This document shows positions 11,296-23,554 of a DNA stretch of 64,000 nt, one piece after another. The stretch is from Marisa cornuarietis (taxonomy: Eukaryota; Mollusca; Gastropoda; Architaenioglossa; Ampullariidae). Positions within the stretch are counted from its first letter, which is position 1, and each line of letters opens with the position of its first letter. Under the pieces are notes generated by a model. It saw only the letters and a program-made list of their open reading frames with translations, did not search any database and was not told where the DNA came from. The translations under genes and the position numbers were made by a program. The DNA lies in contig SMMW01000626.1 of NCBI GenBank assembly GCA_004794655.1, positions 652,501 through 716,500 of the forward strand. The letters are read 5' to 3'.

Positions 11296-14200
11296 TGTGG
11301 TGTGTGTGTGGTGTGTGTGTGGTGTGTGTGTGGTGTGTGTGTGGTGTGTGTGTGGTGTGTGTGTGGTGTGTGTGTGTGTGTGTGTGTGTGAAGATATGTT
11401 CTGTAAATGAAATGCGAAATACATTAATACATTCTCAAATAATTTGATGAATGGACTGCTTGCAATGATGATGATGATGACATGATGATGATAATGATAA
11501 GGAGGACGAGGATATATTTGTAGAGAACGTCTTCACACTATATCGAGTTGCCAATAACTATTTTGTTAGAACATATCACACTTTCTGTATCACTGTGACA
11601 GTTGTTTGCTGTCAAATATGTAGAAAGTGTCCCACAGAGCAAATGCACTTGATAACCTTGAGTCAAACGCATGATCAGTAAGTTCAGATATAAAAAAAAT
11701 CGTACGCTCGTACGCTTTTGTTACTGCTGCTGTTTGTATCGTCCAGTGTTACATTTCGTAGCCTATTAGCGTGCGCACCGCTTATTAAACAATATATAAT
11801 ATGAACAATATATAAGAAATAACTCAGATTATTGCAATTGTATGATGAAAATGAAACCTTTAATACACAATAAACATAAAAAATGATTAAAATGTGTAAT
11901 AAAATAATAACAATAATAAAAATCCGTGATAGGAAACATCTTCGGAATAAAGTAAATAAAAATTAGTTTTAAGCGCACGCTAAACGCTTTAGGATACTAA
12001 ATATGGCGGCGTAGAAAAGGGAGTAGAGCGACATTGTTACCAATAGAACATTGTGGGACTTGCTTTGGAGAAATGTCATCTGAAGAATATCACAAAATCT
12101 GGTACAACTGGGAAGATAAAGCCACGAGCATAGTGTAGGCTTCATTGTACGGAAGATTGGTCAGAGCCGTCAGCTCTACACCCATTTCAGGAAAATTTCC
12201 ATCCTCATTTCTCCTGGGCCTTTGAAATGCTACTATAATCCAAGTCTACTTTATAACTTCCACCCACGAAGACGACAGGGCTATATAACTTAAGTTTGAA
12301 CAATCACACTCAGTTTAGCCAGTCCATCCTCCTCACAATGAATTGTGGACGAGAGCTTGGCAGTCTCCAGATTGTTTGGTATACAATGACATCGACTACA
12401 TCTTACTTCATAGGTGTTTCAAATCCAGCTCAAGGCCAGAAATAGGTCATATCCAGACGTAGACGTAGGCAGCTACCACGAACGTGTCTTAACAAGCCTG
12501 AAATTTAAGCAGAAGATAAAACGCTGCAGGAACAACCTCCGAATTCGCTTTGACATGGAAATATAGATACCCAGATATTGGAAACTCAAGCTGGAGTTAA
12601 ATTGTTTGCCTTGAACACAGTGGTCTGCGATATAGACCCTAAAATTGAAAATATCAAAGAGTTGTTCCTTTCAACAGAAGAAGTGCTGGAGAGAGAGTGG
12701 AAAAAAAAGAATGTGGGTAACGAAACATGTCTGTGTGTGACCAAAAAAGAACCTTGAAGAAAGAAAAACCAAGTTCAAAGCAGCGTCCCAGCATAAAAGA
12801 TATCAGCAGAGGCAAGGGTACTTGACACCACATCAGTCAAGGTCACTGAATCAACTGACCAGATTCTAGTGAAGTCGTGCGGGTTGGATATCGGAACTGT
12901 TAAGATAAAGGCAAGAACATTTTTTAAAAAGGACACAATGACGACTGTCAGGTTCTACTGCCATGGCCGTGGGCTTCGATTCGTGGTGAAATGTAATGAG
13001 TCCAGTCCTGCAGTCGAGTCCATGATGACATTACGAAAAAGACTGTATGAGGAAGCAGTACAGCTCAACATAAAAACCTCAACGGCGAAATGGTTGAGAT
13101 TTGACAAGAGAACAAGATGATGAAAAAAAACAAAAGTGACTTTAGAAGAAAAAAGTGTCCAGATGTATAGGACAGATTGCTGAGACAAGCGTCTTGTTCG
13201 TAATATCCAGGAGAGGATTAACGACTTAGAACGGCATTTGCGCCACATTAACATTGTATTGGGTATTCCTAATCTGAGAAAGAGACGACAAAGGAATTAG
13301 AGAAAAGGCATTTACCTTTTTCTTTTGATATAACTGCAGCTGAAACAGTTTTACAGTACACATAGAAGTTGCACTAACAACCCCCATCAGCAGCAATAGT
13401 AAAGGACCAGCCCAAGCGACGTCCAGTAGGTAAGGTTTGCGTCAGTCAAAAGCAAAAGAGCCACCTTTTTAAGAATCTGTTTTGATTGGGAATTTTTCCC
13501 GTACGGTGAAAGATCAGTGCACGATAAACAAGAGACACTACATTTTTTTGTGAATGTGCCAGAAGCGCGGAATTGTGTCAGCACAAAGATTATCTGCTGT
13601 AGGATTGTGCTCTTATTATCGTTGTTTATCAGCGGCTACTTTAAATCTTTTCTGGTTCTTTTAGCGTGTTTCGTAATCTTCCCTGTGTAAGCTACAGCAG
13701 ATTTTTACCTTTTAATTTCTCACATTGCTACCTTTTCTTGCTTAGTGTATGTCTTGGGGAAAGTGTTTTACTTACCTGTATCGATTACTTGTTTTATAAT
13801 TCTCCTACCCACCTGTCTTTCCCTGTAATTACATACGTTGTCTTGTTTTTCTTTCTTCCATTTCGTCCATTTCATTTTTTGTTCTTATGAGTCGTATTTG
13901 TTAAATTTGAACTTAACCTTAAAACTTTAGACAAGTACAGTATAAAATAGTTAACAGTAGTATGGCATATTGCATGCAAAAATATCTTAAGGTTTATGAA
14001 ATTGTCAGGGATTAGGGAACACACGAAAAAGATGAGGGGCCTTTAAAAATAGGCTCTTACTGGATGTAACTTACGGAAATAATGGGTAAGCACAAATATC
14101 GAACTATAAAAATTATCATCTTAAAATACTAAAAGGTGGTGACGCTTTGAACAAATGCTGCCTACCAAAAGGGAACATACCTAGAAAACTTGTTTTAAAA

Positions 14201-17200
14201 ACCTGGAAAACGTTCTAAATGAAGTTTATGAAATAAATTCTGTGCCTGGCACGTGTTAGAAAACATTTAATCAAACTCGATGAGTAATTTCTATATAGCT
14301 ATTTTATATCTGAGTGAAGGACTTAATGACAAATTTATCATGACTGTTGTTGAGTTAAAACTTCAAAAAAGCGTTTGACACGCATGCTTTTATTAATAGT
14401 GATAAAGAATCCGTTAACTATACCAATAGATAAATAAGGTTAGCAAAAAAAAAAAAATCCACTTGTACGCAGAACATTACACCAGTGCAACAAAGTGAAA
14501 CAAATTACCCATGCGCTAGTACGGTGCCAGATGGACATTGTGGGACTGATGTAGGTCAGACGGCCAGGATTTTGGAAGACAGCAACTGAAGAGGGCCATA
14601 AACTCTAATATAGCTGGAAGGACTCCAGACACGAGCATGGCGTGGGCTTCCTCATGCATAGGGAAGTGTTCGGAGGTGTCATCAGCTGTACACCCTTTTC
14701 CGGTTATTGCTACTTCCCTACTCGTCTTCATTTGCAAAATCATGATACGCTCAGTCCTTGTTACTTGGTTCCTATTTGTGTTTTCTGTATTTGTCTTTTA
14801 TTCGTCATCGGTACTGCTGTTTGTCCTTCCGTCGTTCATATGTTATTTGTTGGATCATCTGTCCCTCATATGCTGTTTGTCTCGTTTTTGTTCTTAAGCG
14901 CTACGAGCAAGCTCCTTACGAGTGTGTTTGCGCTATACAAATCTTGCGTTTATTATTATTATTACACCCATATCCACAAGGCTGATTTCCATCCAAGTCT
15001 TTGACAGGCCTCACAATTTCCCCATTATACCCCGACCTCCACGCAAGAAGACAATAAAGTGGAGGACTTCCACCAACGGCATCGTTGTACTCGGTAACGA
15101 ACGCCAAGGTTGGCCCAGGCGCTTACCAGTAAGGGCCAGGAACGGTGGATAAATCTGGCTTTGGCGAAAGAGCCATCGACTCACCTTAGACAATACCCTA
15201 CAGCCAAGAGAAATCGAGAAGGGCAACGGCTCTCGCCAGATAGCTTGGTCTATTACCAAATCGACTTCATCCTACTGCCTAGATGTTTCAAGTCCAGCAC
15301 AAACAAGGGCAAGATGAGAACATAGACAGTGACCACGACCTGGTCTTAACGAGCCTAAAGCTGCAAGACCCAAAAATTGGTGAAATCTTCAAAGATGGAA
15401 ACAAATTTTCTGCCATGAATTTGGTGGCCTGTGATGTTGACCGCCTGACTGGAAACATCAAAGAGGTGCTACTATGAACAGCCCAGGAAGAGCTAGGGCG
15501 TCAAAAGAAGGGAAAAGCGACAGCCCTGGCTCACTAAAGTCATCCTAGATCTCTGTGACCAACGGAGAAAAGAAGAGAGAAAAAGAAATACAAACCCAAA
15601 TCAGCTTCCAAGCACACAAAAGTGAATTTTGCCATCATGAAATGGATGAAGGCAGCTAAGGAGAACTGTATCGAGGGCCAAAGCAAGATCATAAAGGAGA
15701 TTATTGCACGGGTGACAGTAAGAAGGCCTATAGAATGTTTGACCCTCACTAAGTCAGGGCAGGATCTAGCACAGCCATAACATCAGGCTTACTACAAAGT
15801 ACAATCTGTACAAGTTCTTTGGAGTACCGAGCGTGCTTTACGGATTTGAAACTTGGACTCTGCTTGTTGATACGGAGAGGAGAATACAGGCATTCGAGAA
15901 TTAGTGCCTGAGGAAGCTGCCCATGACCTAGTACAGAGAACACAAAAACAATGATTTTGCACGAAGCACGATTGTCGCACCAGGAACAATGGTTAAGCAG
16001 CGTTATGTGGTCTGGGCTGGCCATATGACACGGTACGACACTTTGTCGAAGACTTTCCTTCAATTTACCCTGGCACCGACACCGCAGAGGTAAGAACTGT
16101 CTTACGAAAGTGAAGTGGTGGAAGGGACCTGTGGTTCAGTGCAGGACTTGATCAGTATCACCCAAGACCGGCGTAAGTGGCGGGACTTATCAGCTGCTGC
16201 GTTCATTCATATGTTCTCTTCTCCAACGACCGGTAACAGTCAAGGGACGAATAAATGAGGAGTATGCTCGATCTCTATGCTGCTTTTGAAACTTTGGACC
16301 ATCATATTTTCCTCCAACGACTTCATACGACTTTTGGCCTTCCTGGCACTGTCCTTTATTGGTTACACTCCTATTTGCTTCCACTTAACCTGTTAGTGTG
16401 AACGGATTTACATCACAATGTGCTGGTGTGCAATATGGGGTACCTTAGAGTTCATTCCTTGGGATTTTCCTGTTTACTTCCCATGGCCACCCACTTGGTC
16501 CTGTGATCCTCCGTTTCGACTTGCAGTACCACAGGTATGCTGACAACTCTAAGTTCCTGACATCTGGTACAATTTGACAATTCCATCAGCACTCAGCAAA
16601 CTCTTAATCCGTCAAACACTGGATACTGAAAAAAATAAAGACAACTTGCAGACTACAGAAGGATGTCTATCAAGGGTGCCCCAGTAGCTTGTGCTGTACT
16701 ATTCAACCCTGCATGATCGTAACGATACCTTTTCCTTTGGTTGGAGGCCCGTATTCTTGCAGACATTTACCTGATGGCAGGCAGCAACAGCAAACTTCAA
16801 GACTCTACAAACAGCCTGACCGTGGAATGTGTGTGACAGGAGCAAATAGTTAACACCGAGGCGACGGCAAAGTGGAAATCCATATTAGCAACAGAGAATG
16901 GCTAGAAGAGGTGAACAGTTTTTAAGTATCTGCAAACCATGTTTAGCAAAAGTGACAGCTGTACGGTTTATATGCAAATCACGAATACAATTGCGAAAGT
17001 AGCAACTTTAGGCTGAACAGTATTGACGTTGCAGTACTGTCAGCCTGGCTATTAAGTACTATTCTTTCTTTTCGCGTGCCTGTCAGACTTCAATTGTCTG
17101 AGGATCATGAAATGGGCTGTTTAACTATTAAGTGATGACTGTGCAAGTCACACATACGAGTCTGCTGAAGTGCTGTAGAGTCCCTGTTTTACGAACTCGC

Positions 17201-20200
17201 TGCTTAATGATACGGAAAAAGAATCCAGGCATTGGAGACCAAGTGTCTAGGAAAACTGCTCCTCATCTTCTACCTGGATCACAAGACTAACGAATATGTA
17301 CGGGGTATGTTGCACGTTGCAGTGTCTCCTCCTGGCAACAGTCAAACGATGCAAACGTGTCTGGGTTTGCCATGTAACCAGACACAAAAGTCTCAGTAAA
17401 GAGCATCATAGAATGGCATCCATTTGATCAGCAGTGGACAACTGCATTAAGGCACATTAAGTCGACAGTGAAAACTCATTTGTCTGTCATACGCAAAGAA
17501 TGGTTACGTGTACAGTTTCCTCTAAAATAGGACGCTGATGTGACAAGGTTGACCTTACTATTTTAAAGGCAACTTTGTGAAGTAAGCGTTGCAGGTAAAG
17601 AGACGATTAAAAGTTGATAAGGCTTGATCAGTGTTAAAAAGAAACAGCTTTAACTTTTCAAAACTGATATCTTTTAAACAAAACTATGCATTTTTTCTAT
17701 GAATAGAAGAGATTTAAATGGATCACAAATACCAATGAAAGAGTGTTTACTCACTTTAATTAAAAGTACAATAGAGCATGTTAGAGTTGTTTTTTCTTGT
17801 TTTTACTATAGGCAGAGATATGTTTTATTATTTTTAGTCTTTTATGTTTCATTCGTCACTAATCGTTATGATTATGAATCATTTTCTCAAAAAATTCATT
17901 GTTGCTGGTGTTATTTCGTCAATGAAAATATGAAGTTTATCATTCTGATTAAAAAAGTACCAAGAATCCTTACTGAGGCTAAACTATTCTTAAAATGAAA
18001 CCAAAAGCATTAAAAAGTTTTCATGCAGTTCTTCGTTTTATTTTTTTAGTTTGGCATTCATTTTTTTTTAAATTTGAAATTCATGTGCATTTTGTGTACG
18101 CTGTATAAGAACAATATTTAAAATGAAGTTTTCTGTAAATTGATAAATCAACGTTAGTATACACAGTGAAATTATGCTAGGTGCAGCATTTTGTTTACAA
18201 GACTTGCAGACATCTTACATAATTACCACGCCAACTCAAACCTGCTAACAAGCAAAATAATTTAAGTAGAATCAGAACAGTCATATACAACGAATCATAT
18301 TTTAATTACTCTGCCGTGTTTTCTTATAAGTCGGCTGTATACGTATTTGATCACATTAAAAATTCAATTAAATTGTATATGATAAGGAAACAAAATAGGA
18401 TATACTGAAGTAAAATTTCTATTGGCTTAGTATTTTCAAAATGAGACATTAAAATGCATGTTTCATTTGAGCCCGTTCAGAACCTTTAAACATAACCTAA
18501 CCCTAATCCTTCTTGTGTGCTAGTATTGTCTCAATCTTGGCAATATCAACGATTCGGAATTTACCCCTTCTTTTTTTCTTTCTGGGCTGGTTTCATTTTT
18601 TAAAATCTTTTATTACTTTCGTCACACGTCGAGTTGGAGCAACACAAAAAAAGAGACAGAAAATTTGTCATTTTCTGTGTAACTGATTCTGTTTGCATTT
18701 TTGTTCTCTTGTGTTTTGTAGGAAAGAATATAGGGCAAGAGAATAGAGAGTTCTTGGAAGGGCCTGGCCCGTCTCACGTGTGTGACAAGCTCTTGCTCTA
18801 TGACACTGGCCGTGGAACCAGTGTGGAGACAGAGAGCGGAGGATCCTCCGAGCCGCAGGTTAAAGACTCTGGCATAGACACCGGCCTGTCTAGTAGTAGC
18901 CAAACCCTCTACGAAGAGATTGCAAAACACAAGGTATTCGTTGCTCACTTCAAACTTAAACCGGTCAAAGTATTATATTTAAATAAATAGGCTAAAATGA
19001 GCAACAGCCGAAAGATTATTTTTATAGGCTAGATAGGAAAAAAGTGTTGCTTTTCTGAGAAAAACTTGCTTTCTTCGCATTAACTGAAGTATACACAAAA
19101 TACAATAGGAAGTAGTATATAAATAAAGTAATAATTTATTCCTCCCCACCATCGAACACGTATTTCAAGTAGCTAAAATATTACATGTCAGTTTATTCGT
19201 TTCATTCATTTATTCTTTCTTTCTGTCTCTTATTACGTCTTTAAAACTGATAAGTAATTTAAACTGTCAGTCACTGATACAGTCGCCGCCGCTTCTTCTA
19301 TGTTGTGAATGGAGATGCCAAGAGCAATTATAGACACAGATGTCTTGAAAAAATAAAATTGTCAGCCAAGACGTGTAACTCAGTTTTATGGTTGTTCTCT
19401 TTATCTTGCACTGATCAATGCTTACTTTAATATCTTAATCAAGTGCCCAGAAAACTATCAGGTCTTAAAGGTGTTACTGCTTTTCTGAAACATTATAACA
19501 AATATAATAAAATATATTAAACACACTTGTTTTGACATTTAAATCGAAAAAGTAAGTAAAAACTAAATAACGGGACCAAAACTCCAATTAAGAAACGGCG
19601 GTGTTCATTACTGCTTCATGACTGTAGTGCAGTATTTTTCCTTAGTCTTGCCTCTTATAAAAAATAGTGCCATGTATTTCGCAATCAGCCATTAACTATA
19701 CTACTTGCCCCAGCGCTTCTCACTTCTCAAATATGTTACCAACAAAAATTTAATTTGAAATTTTAGTGTACGAAAAATAAATTAAAACACTTAGTAAGGC
19801 ACTGTAGAATGAAATGGAAACTGTTGTGTACTTGTTTGTCTGTACTTGTTTTACTTACCTGTTTGACGGTGGCTCACAATATTTTAAAAACGTATGAAAG
19901 TATCAGGAAATATGCTGAAAATGCAACTGTACTGCTGAACCAAATCTTCAACCGCACAAAGTGTGCATTAACCACGTGCAAGCTATGAGTATTGTGAACA
20001 CTGTTCACCAGTTGTAGAAAAGGGTATTTAAATAAGGTGAAAATGGAATTGAAACAAGCATCGTCCCAAGAAGACTTTGATAGCTGTGTATTGTTACTAT
20101 AAAACGGATATCTGTCAGAGATGTATTTTGACGGCTGGAACTGAGCCATTTTGTCAGTCAGTGGTTGTTCAAAGCAACAGCAAAGCTCATTGTCTGGGTA

Positions 20201-21575
20201 GCCCCGAATGACTAGACATCACGATGACCACTTCATAAGGCATACAGATATGCTTAACAGGACAATAACTACAGAACATTTTCCTGCACACTGAGAACAG
20301 ACCTGAGAAAGGAAACACATATCAATGTCAGCCAACAGACCATCCGCAACCGCCTGCACAGGTATAAGCTACCTATCATGGTAGGTCCGTGTTAAGTAGT
20401 GCAGATGTCATCATCGCTAAACAAGGTAAAAGTGGGGCAAGGTGCTATTTTCTAAGGAGTCCTGGTTCACTCTGGTTTACAATGACCGCAGACAACGAGT
20501 CGGGCAGCGCCCAAGGAAATCATTCATCGATCTCTGCGGCAAAGAGCACAACTGGCATGGCGGCATTTGTTGCAGGTTTTTATAACCAGTAATAAGTAAC
20601 TTGTTTTGCCGAGATTTGTTGCAGAATATTTTCTTTATTGGTCAGGTCGGAAATATGTTTGAAGCTAAGAATTTACGAGAACTTAGAAACTAGAAGAATC
20701 ACACGCACAGGATTTTTGCAGCAATTGTCTAGTTCCTCTTGAGAACAGATGCCAGAAGACTGATAGACCATCGTTGCACGCACGTGACACTGATAGATAA
20801 GGGTGATGGCCAAACCATTCAATTCATTTTCCTTCCTCTGGGTACTAAATGATGTATCAAAAGTGATTATAAATAGAAGAAGGAAAGCCTGCCGTAAAAT
20901 TTATGTCCCATAAGCTCAGATGACGACCAGTTGATTAGGTTTAGTCGCAATGATTTCACCGGAGCGTTGGCTTCGTTGGTAGTCAATGACTAGCTCATCA
21001 TCGCATCATTGTTTGTATGATTGAGTAAGAAAGCGCGTGTGGGTGAAAGTCTTTTACAAATATATACCTACAAAGAATGTATATAACATTTGGACTAAAC
21101 GGTGATGTGTTTTGGCTCAAAATCAGTTACATTTGTTTTTGGACATACTTTCTACACGTTTGACAGCTTAATGGACACATTGTCATTGGGTTAACGGAAT
21201 CGTCACACGTTCTAACAAAATTTTGTTTGTTTACAGAGCACTGTTGTTTTTGAGCCTGCTGTATAGAGAAAATATGCGCTCTTCTTCTTTCTTCTTTTCA
21301 CTGCGACCACAGTTCCAGGAGCATAAAATAAATTTAGTACCTCACTTTCGTAGAAGTTTTAGAAAATAGTTTGCTACAGCGAGTAATTTTTTTCCCTAAA
21401 AAGATTTAGTTGATTTTTTCCAACGAATACACAAGGTATCACTATAAATAACTGGTCTCTAAGTATGCACATGTTGCTTCTGAAGTATCCAGTTTGAGAC
21501 TGCCGCACGGATCTATGAGTTTTTAATTAAAATGCGCCAAAGTGTGCCTGCATGTGTGTGTGTGTATGTGTGTGT

Positions 21576-21616
<41 letters not shown>

Positions 21617-23507
21617 CAGGTCTTCACGAGGTTAGCATTACGTGTTAAGGGTTAGGGTAATATACTGGAGAGACTGGTGATTGATTAGTGATTAAAAGAA
21701 GCATGGGATGTTAATCTAACGACAGGAGAGCAAAAATGAATCGGCGGACCTCTCTTCTGTTGTTATGGGTAGTTACCCATACAAACTGTACGAGGGAAGA
21801 TCTCTTGACCTCTTTTTATCTCTTGTTCATACTACGCTGTACTAGCTCAGTGAGTTTATTTTTGTAGTACATTTCATTTTTCTATCTTGTATTAGTAACT
21901 ACATTGTATGAGTTTAGTTTTTTTTTCTCTTACGTTAAACACGTTTAGGCTCTTCTAATTGGATAACAGCTTAGCCAAGTTCGCTGTAATTAATTTTCCT
22001 GGACCAAGGCTATGTTTTTATTTAGGTATTTTGACAAGTCCAGTTGGTGATTTTGAACACGTCTGGAGCTGTCGTACTATGCTCTTTCTGTGGAGCTTTT
22101 CTTGTGGCAGAAAAATAGTCATGTTGTGACAGATTAAGAATACCTTAATTAAGTGTTAACAAGCATCGAGAAAAAAAATCTCTGTATATTCTGTACAACA
22201 TTATACGAATTGTTATGGTAACAATATTTTAACTATAATAGGTTTGATATGGTATAATACCAATTAGTGATTAATTCATAGATAGGAAACCTATGCAATG
22301 CTCCCAAAATTTGTTCGAATCTCTTGTAAGATTTTTCACACTGCATGCAAATTTGCTAAAAGAGAAACCAAACTTATTAGTGAAGGTGTTAAAGTGTGAG
22401 ATAAAGCGTTATGACAGTGTTCCTACTCTTTTTTATTCTCTTGTCTCAATGATATTTATTAGTTTGATCTATTTATATAGCACAAGACTCAATATTATTT
22501 GTCTTTTTGATAACTTCTTTTGTTTTCTTCCAACATATGTCACGAAATGTGTAGCATCCGGTGACCTGGCAGCCTTCTGCAGACGGCAATAAATGGATAG
22601 GCCACATGATCTTAAAAAAGACAGTTCTAGAAGGAGGGGGACAAAAGACAGATTCATCAGCTATTTTAGGTAAGTATCTCTGAGTGTTGATAGACATTTT
22701 TTCAATTCCACCCCCACCCCATAGTCATTAGAATATTCGAACTTTCAAATACGTGGAATCGCGTATCCAAGACTGAACGACTTGAAAATGTAAAATTATA
22801 AGCTTTCTATTTTTTAAGCCAGACTTGGTGTTAACAGCACAGACGTCCCTGTCAATATTTTTATGATTGTATTTTTTACAACTGCATTTGACGTCCCAAT
22901 CTTTTCATTTGTGTAATATTAAAAATAGAAACCATAGCATGAAAATAGGCCCTTGATGAAACTTAACAATTGCACATACATATGCACACTGGCAACACGA
23001 ACGCACAAATGTATGCACGCACACAAACATATGTGGATGTAACCACACAGTGATAAAATAATCAATTGTTGCATGTTAGAAAACATTTATTGTCTGGTGA
23101 ATGGGTTTTTCGCTATAGATTAGTTTAATGTATGAAGTTATTCAGTCGAAGTAATCATTACAACTCAAGCCATAATAACATAAAGACGTTTTTCAGGAAG
23201 TATTGTACATCACAGACTAACGAATAGGAAAACTTTGGGCTTGGAGGAGTAAATAGTCTGCTAAACGCACACGTAAATGCATAATGTCTTTACCTAATAC
23301 TATAGCTGCTTCTATGAAGTACAGATCTGAACAATATAAATCTGACATCTTCAATTGGGATAAAACAATACCAGACTCTGTAGGCATTTGCTGTACTTTC
23401 ACTCCACACGACTATCGCATCATAATTCTCCCAGTTAGTGTCTTTTTTGTCTTTCTCTTTTGCGAAGCAATGAAGAAATGCGCTCTATAAGCGATGATGA
23501 TGATGAT

Positions 23508-23554
<47 letters not shown>

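Larger units (their letters stand above)
6068..18721 (+). other. Rim intron 3 (12.7 kb, repeat-rich)
   Basis: The largest intron in the window, between the SESVSEKG exon and the linker exon. 6068-9200 is AT-rich and featureless to my reading. 9200-10680 is a GC-richer block of unknown origin ending in an 18S rDNA-like fragment. 11100-11500 holds simple repeats. 12040-17500 is a cluster of decayed LINE pieces with an embedded (TTA)n-tailed SINE-like element. 17500-18721 is AT-rich and empty. No coding exon of another gene was recognised. Confidence 0.7.
18934..22554 (+). other. Rim intron 4
   Basis: AT-rich, with a Tc1-type relic at 20190-20590 and a (TG)n run at 21553-21614. Nothing else recognised. 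Confidence 0.8.

Noticed and set aside
11151..11447. Val/Cys- and Thr/His-rich frames on both strands
   Set aside because: Translation of the GT repeat.
22469..22697. Two - strand frames over Rim exon 5
   Set aside because: Shadows of the PDZ exon; the + strand reading matches RIM exactly in phase.
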